This document shows, piece by piece, positions 1 to 10,644 of a DNA stretch of 64,000 nt (within the stretch, counting starts at the first letter, position 1; each line of letters begins with the position of its first letter). Below the pieces are notes generated by a model, which was not told the origin of the DNA, did not search any database, and worked only from the letters and a program-made list of their open reading frames with translations. Source of the stretch: Megamerina dolium (taxonomy: Eukaryota > Arthropoda > Insecta > Diptera > Megamerinidae). Location of the stretch: the NCBI GenBank assembly GCA_963854835.1, contig OY978528.1:37787757-37851756 (forward strand), written 5' to 3'. The translations under genes were made by a program, and so were the position numbers.

Positions 1-494
1 TAAATTTCGTACTAAATTTACATTATTGGGCATTAAACTACCAACACGCATAAGTACTCGTAGAGTGCGGACAGAGGAAAATATCGCAGTTGTATCGGTC
101 AGTGTTGTTGGTGACCGTGAATTATAGATTTATTCGTGAGTACCGGCCGATATGTTGGAGAGAGTATGCCAAAATAGGACCCAGCGTATGAACCATTTGA
201 GGCGCAGCCGCGGTCAAGATTTACATGATATCATCTTTAAACATTGAATTATAAAGATCGTTCTATCGACTCAAATAAAGATTTCATACATTTCCCTAAA
301 TTTTATGTGTTATTTTTTAAATCAAATCCGAAGGCTCTTAAAAAATCACCCTGTAAAACGTAGAAACCCCTGTAGAACCACCCACATTACATAAAGATTA
401 TTCTGCTCAGCCATCTCATCGAGAGATTTGCGGCAGTGAATCGTGGTCTTTGATCTTAGAATGTGACCGTCAGGGGACTCTTTTAACTTTCACG

Positions 495-612
495 TTGTTG
501 CGACAGTTCTTCCAACAGCAACTATTTGCTATATAAAAATCTACCATAAGAGCTCCTCGACAAAGCTCGAAAAGTCGTTGTCACAAGAATTCTGCTGTTC
601 GTCATGGGCCAT
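495..612 (+). repeat. Diverged fragment of the window's tRNA-derived SINE
   Basis: This stretch aligns by eye to the middle of the SINE copies at 27502-27863 and 47973-48336. It shares the order of blocks: 'ttcttccaacagcaac', then a stretch like 'gctcctcgacaaagctc', then 'gttgtcacaagaattctgctgttcg'. The tRNA-like head and the tail are not visible. It is more diverged than the two full copies, which suggests an older insertion. Confidence 0.55.
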
Positions 613-2639
613 TGAATATACATAACTTAGTGCCACTGTAAGTGATGTAACAAAGGTATATTATTAACGCATTATGTTAACTGTTTTGTATCAGTGCGTA
701 AACAATAGAAAATGTTAATATGATTCTGTTAATCATTTAATCATTTGGCATTTTATTCAGTGTCACATTGCCCATTCACGTTCATTATAATAATGGCAAA
801 AATAATCCAACTTGCTTCCCATATGCCATTAATAATTTTTCACATTATTGAGCAAATTTGGCTCTGGATAATCGAACTCATCTAAAGGAAATTTGACTTT
901 TTCGAGATGTTCATACATATGTATCTACTCATTCAAAACTTCCAAACAGTAACAGTTCAATTTAAACTTTTATAGCACTAAATCAGCACAAAATTTGAAA
1001 TGTTCTTGTTTCCTACAATTCTTATTCCCACGCATTCTTCGCACTTCTCCACTATGTAGTCATACGTACATACGTATGTATAATAAATATATTGTATATG
1101 TAAGTACATACCTATGAGTACGTTGTTGAACAATGCTTCCTGCGGCTGGAATCTACTATGTGCTGACACTTTGTTACCACCGTCAGCAATAGCAGCAGAT
1201 AGTTACATCCACCCTTGCCCGCAGGAGTTTGTCATTCTTGTACATATAAAATAACTTCGCACTCAAAAGTTCATTCTCAATTGAAATGCTCGTAAATTAA
1301 TTTTTCCTTTTGTTCAGAGGACGTCGTCGAGTCGAAGAGTGCGTGTGTGCCTACGTACACCAGCGCATTAGAGCACATTTAAAAGTTTTCGCCTTTGTGA
1401 ATGTAATTACGACCGAATTGTACTTTTAACTTTTCACACTGCTACAGATAACCTATTGTGTCATTTGCGTCATCAAAATAGGTACGTACATATACGCAAA
1501 TGTTAAACGCGATCTGTCTTCCGATTTGCCATTTTATTTACTTGAATGTCGTTATTATAGGTTGGTATAAGTAAGTAGCCTCTGGCTTGTATTTACACCA
1601 CAAGAAATAAATGCACATGACAAGGTCAAAATGTCGCGTCCCAATTTTTCCCTACATACATATATATATTCAACGCATTCTTTAATCTCAATCGTGCTGT
1701 TGAAGCACATACCTATGTACATTTATATAACATAGTTTCATGTGGTTGGATTTATCAAACAAAATATGTAAACGCGAGCAAATTACCAAACTCTTATTTA
1801 TATTTGCGCATATGCGGGCTAACATTATAGGAGGTATTTTAAAACATTCTTTCACACACGCTTTATACTAACTTGACTCATCTGCATTTTATGTTCTCAA
1901 GCATTAACATTTTTTGCATTTCATTATGACAATTATTTTCATTCTTGTTGTTGATAGTTCTTTCTTAGCCAACAATCACTCACTTCACCTTCCTTCCAAA
2001 TACAATGTACGATACATACATACATCGTATATTTGCTTCTGCAAAATAAACATAATCCGCAATTTAGCCAAAAGAAAAAAAATCGTTGGTATTATTTTTT
2101 CCATCTTCATAATGTTGTGCTTTTTCTATTTCGTGGTGATATTTGCGAGTTTTTATCGATCGACTTCGCATGTTGGTGCGTGTGTGTCTGAATTACTTCG
2201 TCGGCAGTTTTACCGAAGATTTATGATTTTAAATGCCTTTTAATATGCGACTCTCATTAAGTGGATGCGTGTGTGGGTGTGTGCGTGTGTAATAAAAGTA
2301 TCGTACCAGTTGTGTTAGGTAGGTTTTTTAATACCACAACGGAAACGGAAACCATCTTTGCAACGATAAAAGTACCGTGCTCTTCATTGTCAGCTAAGCC
2401 AAGTGCTTTAGCCAATATTATGCATCAACAATCATCATTTTTGCCATCATCACCTTTGTTTGCTCCATTTTTTTTTTATTTAAACCTAATACTTATAACA
2501 TTGAAAGTGCGCACAGCCGAGACATATTTATTGTACATATGTACATATTTATAAAAAAATACATACATATTTATACTTGAGCGAATTTTATTTTAGTCTT
2601 AATTAATATTACTTAAGTCATTGTAGCTTGCATTTAAAA

Positions 2640-3470
2640 GGTTAAGGGCATACTATTGAGTTTGAGCTTAAGTTTGTTACACCCAGACGGAGAGGTCATA
2701 GGTATGGAAAAGTATATTTATTATTGATCAGGATCACTAACTGAAACAATTTATCCATTTCTATAAATCTGTTACTCTGTGTGACATTGTTTGAAATATT
2801 GCTGAAAATTGCTATATAATAATATGTTTATTAACGAACAGATAAATTCGTGTACGGGCCGATTGGAATGATAATCAAACCTACCTCTTATACAAAAATA
2901 TGCCTCCGTATGCAATATGATTTTACACTTTGCGTACGAAAATTAAAGAGCTATTAAGCTGAAACTCGGCATGTTAAAAAATAGTCGTAATCGAATGAAA
3001 ACCACGCCTGCTTCCTATACAAAAGTACATTATCGAATGCATGTTATTACACTTTTCGAACGACGATATAAAGTAATCAAGCTGATATTATTTGCTAATG
3101 TATGGACATGTTTAAAAATGGGCGTAATCGGAATTAAATTGCGCCTACTTCCCATTGAAAAACATGTCTCCGTAAATATGTTTTTAGGTCTTGCGCCTGA
3201 AAATACAAAGCTATACACAATAAACTTTTGTGTATTTGTTTGGATTTGCTAATAAAGGGACAAACCTGAAAATGGCCGAAAGTAGGTTTTCGAATGTACG
3301 ATATTTTTATCAACGTGCAAGTATGTTGAAAAATAGACGTTATCGGAAGAATACCACGCTCAAGTCTAGCACAAAAGTATGGGTTCCAAAAATATTGGAA
3401 AAATTTCTCTTCTTTCTTATTTGCTTATACTTACTTTGGGATGTGCTCTTCTGGGAAACGCCACTTTTGG
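2640..3470. repeat. Degenerate dispersed repeat with 'CACGCC...CCTATACAAAA' blocks
   Basis: The stretch contains the block 'ttattgatcaggatcacta' (2719-2737) followed by several copies of a motif of the form 'cg(t)aatcg.atgaaaaccacgcc...cc.atacaaaa' (near 2860-2900, 2985-3030 and 3125-3170). The same motif recurs near 16390-16440, 16545-16575 and 18370-18430. This looks like a worn dispersed repeat family with internal repetition. I cannot assign it to a named superfamily. Confidence 0.4.
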
Positions 3471-4429
3471 GTCGATCTGAAATGAAAAAGAAAATAAGAA
3501 AAGAAAAAAAAACTATTGTAAGTGCAAAAAAAAATAAACGTTATACAAAATGCAGTTTCTTTTGTCCTCTAAATAGTAGAAGCGACTGAATATGTAACGA
3601 AATATACTCAGTTTAAAATTTCATACACATTTGAACTTCTACATTAAACATTTCGACATTTTTCGAAATTTAATCTAGACCCGCAACACTCTATACTGTG
3701 TATGTCCTTTAAGATTTTGATAGCGATATTGCTCTTTTTATTACCTTCAAAATACATAATTGGATCTCATAGCATATCAATTATAAATATGTGTACATAG
3801 TACATATTTTGAACTACATATTAACTACTGTACTTTATAAAAAATAAGCGTTACTTATCAACGGTGAAATCAAATCCAATGGTACCTACAGCATAAAATT
3901 ACCAAAACGTGACGGCGGGAAATCGATTTTTAAATTGAAATTAAAACTAATCAACTTTGAGTGGACAGAACAAATCAATGCAACAAGGACATTTAGCCAG
4001 TTAAACGAACCAGACGATAAAACGAGGCAACAGGCAACTTCGAACTGGAACGATGAACGGCCGAATTTTGTGTGAGTTGATTCGATGTGAAATCGGAAAT
4101 TAAAAATCCACCTCGCAATAGCATGTAATGCGAATGTCTGGCGCCTAATGAATGATAAAGCCGCATTGGATGCGCAATATAATTAAATTAATTCATCTTT
4201 CTCAACCAATTTTGAAAAATTAAACAACTTTGAGGAAAGTGCTTCACAATTGAATATTTGAAAATTTTCATGAAAATTTTATGAATGTTATTTATTTAAA
4301 TTTTATTCATACTTCTACTCTAGGTGACCAACATTTCAATATATGCATATATTCATGTATGTATGGATTTTAAAGATTTATATGTACGTAAATACAACAT
4401 GAGAGTGCTTGTAAGTGAAAGGAAATTAC

Positions 4430-4514
4430 CTTTTTACCATCTAAATCGTGTGTACCTTGAGCTAAAACTTTATCTACGCTAGCTGGATCAGTGAATGTTA
4501 TGAAGCCGAAACCC
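4430..4514 (-). CDS. Rbp6: Exon of Musashi-family RNA-binding protein (second half of RRM1)
   Basis: Read on the minus strand, this 85-nt segment has a CAG acceptor just upstream (4515-4517) and a GTAAT donor just downstream (4429-4425). Its first base completes an AGG Arg codon begun by the exon at 17281-17362. The following 28 codons read [12 protein letters not shown], then [23 protein letters not shown] is the RNP1 motif of an RNA recognition motif, whose aromatic residues stack on RNA bases. The string VDKVL...H(D/E)LDGKK is typical of Musashi proteins, cytoplasmic/nuclear RNA binders that control translation. From memory the wording is closer to Drosophila Rbp6 than to msi; msi is the alternative. 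Both junctions keep the frame, and no stop is present. The exon ends in phase 0. Confidence 0.85.
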
Positions 4515-4824
4515 CTGCAAAGAGAAAAGCAGAAAAAACAATAAAATAGGCGAATAAATGTTAATTATAAGCGATGAATGCGTACATATATAATGAAAGC
4601 TCTTCAAAAAATAACAAGAAGAGATGGCATTGAAAGACTTGTTAAGAAATATATTTAAAAAATTATAGATACTAAATAATAAAATCAATCGATAAGCAGT
4701 AGTTCCCGTATCGATTCAAAAAGAAAACTTCATATGAAAAGAAAACAACGAGTTTGCAATTTAATGTAACCCAAAGCCCACTAGCAGGTAGATACGTAGA
4801 AAGTATACGTAAAGGACGTTTTAT

Positions 4825-5351
4825 AGCCTAGACAGACGGCAGCCTAATTCCGAATTATCGAGTTAATTCGAATTAACTCGGGCATTAACTGCAGCTAATC
4901 CGCATAAACTCTATGAGTTAATTCTCAAAATAAAAGAGGATTAGGGCAATTTGCTATGGCAACACTGCTGAAAATTGTCTATTGTGAATTTTTCTCGATC
5001 TATTTTACAAAATATTAGGTGTGTTTGCTAACAAAAAACTTTCAACAATTGTTAATAGTTTTCAACATGAAAAGCGTTGGCGAACAAATAAATCCAGCTG
5101 TCAATTTCGAACGGTGAATATCAATTTACAAGTTTCTGATAGTTTTTAGTTCACGTACTTCTTGTAGATTTTCTCATATCGAGAGTGACAGCTGACAGAA
5201 ACTTATAGTGATAGTAATGTAAGTGAGCAGACCTAATAAAACAGCAATCAGCCGTTTAGTTAATCCGCAATACTATCATCTGTCAGGTTATTATTTTATT
5301 CGGATTAAGTGCGCCGGTAATCCGGAATTAGGTTGCCGTCTGTCTAGGCTA
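4825..5351. mobile_element. 527-bp MITE with 34-bp terminal inverted repeats and TTA target duplication
   Basis: The left end starts TAGCCTAGACAGACGGCAGC; the reverse complement of the right end starts TAGCCTAGACAGACGGCAAC. Over 34 bp the two ends differ at only two positions. TTA lies directly outside both ends (4822-4824 and 5352-5354). A 3-bp TTA/TAA duplication is characteristic of PIF/Harbinger transposons. The interior has no convincing coding sequence and contains further TTAATCCG/GTTAATTC-type blocks in both orientations. I infer a non-autonomous PIF/Harbinger-type MITE. Confidence 0.75.
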
Positions 5352-5957
5352 TTAGGGCCAATTCCTTACCAATTTATTTCATTAACTTTTTTGTTGAATA
5401 AAACAAACAATTTAAGTTAAATCGAAAAACTTCATTTTGATTCATAAAATATGAAATTTATTTGGGTCGACTTTGTCGCCTTCATCTGAAAGTTCCTCTA
5501 AATTCTGCCTCAATAAAACGGTAAAGGCGGTACCTAAAATAGAAGCTTTTTCAAAAGACGAGCTCTTGTGCATTATGAGGAACGGAGGTTGAAGAAGTTC
5601 GACGTACAATCGCATTTACATCGCCCAAACCTTCACAAGTCATGATTTGAACTGAGTTGATAAAACTTATCCACGATAATCTTCTTCTACTGGTAAAAAT
5701 TATTTCATTTTTTTAAGGTCGAATTCTTCGAAATTTGTATGTTACATCCAAATATTTTTATACCTAGCTAGACTATTTAACTTTCTATGATTAAGTCACA
5801 TAGAAAATATTGTAAAATATGATTTCATTAAAAAATCAAATCGGTCTCATAGTTTTGGGACACCTCTTAGTACAGTTTTAATGCAGTATAAAATTATTAG
5901 AGGGCTAGATGGAGTCAGACTTTCGAAGAAATGTTTTTTTTTGCATTTTTTTGAAGA

Positions 5958-6533
5958 ATAATCCTTTGACTCTTGCTAACAGGTGTTACTTTGGGCTGAG
6001 TAAGCAATTGAGAAGTCGAGCCCTCTCTCGAAGAACGAAAACTACACTCTACTAGTCTCTCATCATGCCTGTCCTAACATATGGCGCCGAAGCCTGGACA
6101 ATTTCCACCTCGGATGAGCGAATGCTTGGAGTTTTCGAGAGAAAAGTGCTACCCAAGATCTTTGGACCTATTTACGTTGGTGGCGAGTACCGAATAAGGT
6201 ACAACCATGGTCTGTACAAGCTGTATGCCGATATTGACATAGTAAAGCGCATCAAAATCCAGCGGCTGCGCTAGCTAGGTCATGTCGAGCGAATGGAAGA
6301 ACACGCTCCAGCTAAGAAGGTGTTATATTCGGAACCCGCTGGAGGACGACACAGAAGAGGAAGACCAAACCTCCGGTGGAAAGATCAAGTACTGGAGAAC
6401 CTGACGGCGCTTGGAATTTCTAACTGGCGCCAGCTAGCGAAGAACAGAGATGGCTGGCGAAGCATGTTATTTTCGGCCTAAAACGATATTCGGTTGTTAT
6501 GGCCACATAAGTAAGTAAGTATAATCCTTTGAC
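5958..6533 (+). mobile_element. 5'-truncated RTE-type LINE fragment (copy E) with 13-bp target duplication
   Basis: Positions 5971-6520 match the 3' end of RTE copies A-C. They include the end of the polyprotein (VLTYGAEAWTISTSDERMLG, then the R-rich tail at 6293-6481) and the terminal tetranucleotide tail (taag/agta)n. The 13-mer ATAATCCTTTGAC occurs immediately before (5958-5970) and after (6521-6533) the fragment. This fits target-primed insertion with 5' truncation. An in-frame TAG (about 6272-6274) breaks the C-terminal peptide, where the relatives have Trp in the motif '[11 protein letters not shown]'. The element is too short to encode a reverse transcriptase. Confidence 0.85.
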
Positions 6534-6574
6534 AATATTCCGTGAGTATTTCATGTTTTAAAACAGTATACAGG

Positions 6575-6815
6575 GTCCCCGATTGAAGGATTTTGATCGT
6601 AAGTTCGATATTTGGCCGAGGTACCTGTTATATTGTAAAGTTTTGTTTTTCGAACCATGCACAAACAATTGACAATTATTTCAGCTCTGCGACAAAGCTT
6701 AGAAAAAAGTAATATCAGCAGGTTGCTGCCGTTTGGCACCTGCCAATATAAGTACGTAACTTCTAAGACTATCCGCGTATTAACACGCACAACAGTACTG
6801 GAAAAGGCCTATATG
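6575..6815 (+). repeat. Diverged SINE copy
   Basis: This stretch follows the order of the full SINE copies: a worn B-box region ('gtaagttcgatatttggccga'), a 'tttttcgaacc' block, 'ctctgcgacaaagcttagaaaa', 'ctgccgtttggcacc', and finally 'acgcacaacagtactggaa'. The A-box region is no longer clear. It lies about 40 bp after the RTE fragment, in the same orientation. Confidence 0.6.
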
Positions 6816-7003
6816 TTGTAACGCGTGCCTTTGTTTTCCAGCTGAGGTAACACTCAGGAAGATCGAATTACACACTTACTGTCAAATTGACAGTAATATT
6901 AACGACACTAGAGTGTTCGGCTCGGATGATATACCTTCGCGGTACAATTCCTACTTTTTATTATTCTTTTAGTAAAAAAGATAAAGAGGATTTGAAGTAC
7001 AGA

Positions 7004-7103
7004 AGAATTATTTAATTGAAATTACAAATTAATGAAAATACCCTATTCGTTATAATGGAATTATTCAATTGAGACTACAAATTAATACAACTACTCTATT
7101 CGT
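7004..7103. repeat. Two-unit tandem repeat, 53-bp period
   Basis: Unit 1 (7004-7050) and unit 2 (7057-7103) both run 'gaattatt(t/c)aattga.a.tacaaattaat...ctattcgt', with about nine differences over 47 bp. No function is visible. Confidence 0.6.
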
Positions 7104-7654
7104 ATCCTACGCAAGCAAGAGGGAGACAAGGAATGGAATGTAGGAGAAACCAGCGCTCGAGCTGGTTGCTCCTGGTTTTTAAGTGGTCAAAGTGACTACT
7201 TAAGTAGAGCAGAAGACAAGCAGTCGACTACACGAAGCTCCCGTAGCTGGCATTACTTTAGGGCATCGCGGACCGTAGATGGATATGCTTCAAAAGAGCA
7301 CTCGTTGGTAATTAATCACTCAACTGGTCGTTGTTGCAATATTTTTACAAGTGAAGAAATACGCTTCAATAATGATCCTAATTGGGCAAGCACATGTAAA
7401 TATGTCACTTGTCCGATCATGTACGAAAGAAAGTCACTTTTCTCGATTCCTGTTGGTTCAGCATGATCTTTATCTATTAGACGCATGCTAAACCAAACAA
7501 GGATTCTCATATTTGCTCCATGCGTTTGTCTTTATTTGCCTGTACTTTTACCTTCATTCAGTTAATTTACATTAATTGAATTATAGGACAGCACAAGCAA
7601 ATATACAAACTTAATTATACACCTCAAAGTTGTTATGTATTTCGGCACGAGTGC

Positions 7655-7715
7655 TCTGTGGGTTCGTCCCACCACTTGACTTTGCCTACGTATACGGGTT
7701 CGATCCCGGATCGCG
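7655..7715 (+). other. tRNA-like T-arm pair (possible SINE or tRNA relic)
   Basis: Two hairpin-capable T-arm-like strings occur 24 bp apart: GTGGGTTCGTCCCAC (7658-7672) and GGTTCGATCCC (7697-7707). The second is a perfect match to the RNA polymerase III B-box consensus GGTTCRANNCC and sits in CGGGTTCGATCCCGG. I could not find a convincing A box or a full cloverleaf, so I do not call a tRNA gene. A long A/T-rich tract follows (7725-7790), as it would behind a SINE head. Confidence 0.3.
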
Positions 7716-8698
7716 ACATGGATTTTTATTTTATTTTTTTTATTTTATAATTATTTTTATTATTTTTTTCTATTATTAAATTTTAATCATTTTAAATTTG
7801 TAACACAAAAATGTATGTTACAATGTGCCAAATATATATGTTTTTCATGTTATATGCTTTTATATGAACCACTAAGGAGGTTGGCGCAAAACGCTATATA
7901 TAATATACTAGCCAAAAAAGTAGTAGATATCTTAATAAATTATCAATATTTTATAGTAATTTTATCTTTAAGTTTATGAAATATTGTGTGACAAATGGTA
8001 TATAACAAAAAAAAAAAAAAGAAATTGCACAATAGTCTGATACAAAATTGAAATTGTGAAATTTTATATGAAACTTTCTTTTCTCCTGCTAGTATTTTAA
8101 CCAACTACTAGGTGGGCCCTTGTAGGTATAAATAATAATTCATATGATAAGCTACTGAGGAAATCCATTGTGAAGTTTACGCTGTATGCGGCACTTTACG
8201 ATATTGTACAATTTATACATAATTGGACACACTCCATATACTCGTATGCAGATACAGATACTATTATAGAAAAAGATATCAAAAACACTACGATAGCTAC
8301 TTTTTAAGTTTTTAGTTGTGTTACTTGACTCAAACACGTGGAAAACACTTGGTTCTATTGTCGTATTTGGAGAATTTGTGAGGTCTGATGAAAATAGATA
8401 TGCGTCAAGTTCATAATATACAAATAATATTAAGAGCACAACATTCCATGATATCTCAAAAAATTCTTATGCATTCACAGGTAGCATATATCTACAAAAC
8501 ATACAAGGCATATGCATATTATAACGTCGGTAGAAATTTACACTTGTATGTTTTGTTATTAGACTGTTCCAGTGTAACTTCATATACATACTACATGGGC
8601 TGAAAAGTCCCGAGATTTTGAATGCAAACAAACGTTTTTAGGCAAAGTTATATTTATTCCTCAACATAGTTGCCTTCGAGATCAATATATAAGGTCTA

Positions 8699-9774
8699 GT
8701 AAAAAGAACTACATTATTTTTGCATTAAATAAAAGGTTTTATTTAGAATAGTTAGAATGATCCGATTTAGGTCAAATATGCACCGTTTTGTTCAATAACT
8801 TGTTGCCATTTTGTTGCCATTTGAACAGTCGATTTTCATAAGCTTCTCTTGAGGCGAATTTTTCACCAGCCAAATCATTCGCCATAGACAGGAACAGGTA
8901 GTAATCACTTGGTGCCAGGTCTGGTGTCTGATCTGGCGTTGTCCTGATGGAACACAATACCTCTCCTATTGGCCAAAGCTGACCGCTTCTGGGCGATTGC
9001 TTCCATCATTGTTGACAGTACAGGTCCGAATTAATAGTTTGGCCGTAGGGGAGCAGTTCATAGTAGACGATTCCCTGCCAATCCCACCAAACACATAGCA
9101 AAACCTTCCTGACAGTTAATCCTAGCTTGGCAACCGTTTGCGCCGGCGCACCGCTATCCGACCACGACCGTTTTCGCTTGACGTTGTCGTAAGTGACCCA
9201 CTTTGCATCACCAGTAACCATCCGCTTCAGAAATGGATCGATTTTGTTGCGATGCAGCAGCGATTCACATATGGAAATTCGGTCCATGAGGGTTTTTTAC
9301 GTTAACTCGTGTGGCATCCATACATCCAGCTTCTTTTTGTATCCAGCTTTATTTAAATGGTTCCAAATGGTCAGACTCGACGCTTTCCATTATTTTATCA
9401 ATATTTTCGACAATTGGCCTTCCAGAGAGTGGTGCATCTTTGACATCAAAATTACCAGAACGAAATAGACGAAACCAAAATTGCACGTGATTGGCTATTA
9501 CAGTATCAGGACTATAAACACTATTCACATTTTCAGCCGACTGGCTCGCGTTTTCGCCTTTATCGAAGAAAAACTGTAAAATATGGCGTATTTTCTCAAT
9601 ACTGCTGTCCGAGTGCTCACACAATATTGCGTCAAAAGTGCCTGAAAAGTTTATTTAGTACGAAATCCTATCTTTCTAACGCCATCTAGCTTAACCAGAT
9701 CTCATATATACAACGCGAGATACAGATTACTAAAGTCTATACTACTATTGGAAAAATAATGTATTACTTTTTAC
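8699..9774 (-). mobile_element. Mariner element (mariner 1) with both ITRs and TA duplication, internally deleted
   Basis: The left end GTAAAAAGaaCTACATTATTTTT and the reverse complement of the right end GTAAAAAGTAATACATTATTTTT are inverted repeats of about 23 bp. TA flanks both ends (8697-8698 and 9775-9776). At 1076 bp it is shorter than the roughly 1.3 kb usual for mariner, because of internal deletions. It sits inside the C-terminal coding region of mariner 2, so it is the younger of the two. Confidence 0.85.
8772..9624 (-). pseudogene. Mariner 1 transposase, broken
   Basis: Cut-and-paste transposase, nuclear, acting on its own ITRs. Pieces in order on the minus strand: helix-turn-helix part with DAPLSGRP (9624-9349, ending in a stop); catalytic part with the first Asp in TGDAKW followed by VTYDNVKRKRSW, then VLLCVWWDWQG (9287-9006); and C-terminal LAPSDYYLF with the third Asp (8957-8772). 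The second Asp motif HQDNA is readable near 8940 in another frame. The stretch between it and the third Asp is deleted, destroying the DD34D spacing. Stops and frameshifts separate the three pieces. It was once a normal mariner transposase of about 345 residues and cannot be active now. Confidence 0.85.
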
Positions 9775-9776
9775 TA

Positions 9777-10325
9777 CACCTGATACTTGGTATAGTGAGT
9801 TTCCAATATTTCGATGCGCTTTCTGTAGCATGAAACATCCAAGCCTTCCAAATACGCCTCGGTTTCCATAATGACTTCCTCATTCGATCTGAATTTCTTT
9901 CCTTGGAGCCACCGCTTGAGGTTTAGGGATAGATAGTAGTCGCTGGGAACAAAGTCGAGCGGATACGGCGGGTGAGCAACCAATTCGAATCGTAATTGGT
10001 CCGATTTTGCCAGCGCTTTCAAAGGTGATTGTGCCGGTGCATTATCATAATGGCACAGAACTTTTTTCTTTGTTTTTTTTTTTCGTCGTTCAGATTGTCC
10101 AATAACGTTGCATAATACTCTCCTGTGACTGTTCTTGCCTTTTGGCCTATTTGTGTTGGTGGCGAGTATCGAATAAGATACAACCATGAGCTGTATGGGC
10201 TGTATGCCGACACCGTAAAGAGCAATAAAATTCACTTTTTTATCATTCAAAACGATTCGATGCACTTGCTTGACGATTTCCACGTTCGTAGCCTCTTTTG
10301 GCCTTCAAGAGCGAGGTGCGTCATT
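9777..10325 (-). pseudogene. Mariner 2 transposase, broken and patched
   Basis: The N-terminal remnant has NDAPRS then RPKEAT (the Gly between them is a TGA stop), followed by a second helix-turn-helix (VEIVKQVHRIVLNDKK). After the RTE-derived patch the mariner text resumes with RTVTGEYYATLLDNLND. It then continues in a shifted frame with HYDNAPAQ (second catalytic Asp) and VPSDYYL (third Asp). I count 34 residues between these two Asps, the classic DD34D spacing. Roughly 120 residues, including the first catalytic Asp, are missing where the patch sits. The C-terminus continues on the far side of mariner 1. Confidence 0.8.
10141..10225 (+). repeat. RTE-derived patch inside mariner 2
   Basis: On the plus strand this 85-90 bp stretch matches the RTE 3' coding region at 47533-47625: 'tttgg.cctatttg.gttggtggcgagta.cg' and onward to 'gtaaag.gca'. 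Translated it gives VGGEYRIRYNHEL as in the RTE copies. Both flanks are mariner sequence in the opposite coding sense. No tetranucleotide tail or target duplication accompanies it, so it does not look like an ordinary LINE insertion. The right boundary is uncertain by about 10 bp. Confidence 0.8.
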
Positions 10326-10644
10326 TAAATGACTGCAGCTTGCAAACGAAAGGATGAAATGTCATGAAACTTCATACATAAACTAATAAAAGATGAGCCT
10401 CTCCCATTGAGTCATGATCGTATATATCCCTATATTCGTATATATGCCTATATGTAGGTATCCGTGTGGAGTTGCTTGTCTCCCATCGGACGCGTCCCCA
10501 GGTGGCGGATTGGGGAACGCCTGGCTGTAATGCGGAGTAGGCGGAAAATAAAATACCACTCGCGGACCAAACAAGCAAACACCTGCTTGTAGGTGAAGAT
10601 AGCAACCCTATCACCAAGCTTGAGCAGGAAGGCTAGCAACCTAC

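Larger units (their letters stand above)
1..4429 (-). other. Rbp6: Intron of the Musashi/Rbp6-like gene, downstream part
   Basis: Sequence 3' (on the minus strand) of the exon at 4430-4514. The exon is followed at once by a GTAAT donor, so this stretch is intron. The next exon should start in phase 0 and encode the link from RRM1 to RRM2 (family pattern VDPKVAFPRR); I see no such sequence here, so it probably lies beyond position 1. The stretch is AT-rich with many short TACATA/ACATATGTA motifs. Within it I recognise only a SINE fragment (495-612) and an old dispersed repeat (2640-3470). 613-2640 and 3471-4429 hold no gene or element that I can name. Confidence 0.6.
8594..10325 (-). mobile_element. 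Mariner relic (mariner 2), split by a younger mariner
   Basis: The 3' part lies at 8594-8698: a terminal region starting 'catgggctgaaaagtcccg' after a TA, and the end of the transposase reading roughly DLEGNYVEE-stop on the minus strand. The rest lies at 9775-10325. The two parts are separated by mariner 1 (8699-9774), inserted at a TA. The 5' end, including the first helix-turn-helix, is missing; the match begins inside the NDAPRS motif at about 10325. The middle of the transposase is replaced by an RTE-derived patch (10141-10225). Confidence 0.75.

Noticed and set aside
1914..2554. Open frames of 97-109 codons in the left intron
   Set aside because: Low-complexity AT-rich translations with no motif. 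Chance frames of this length are expected here.
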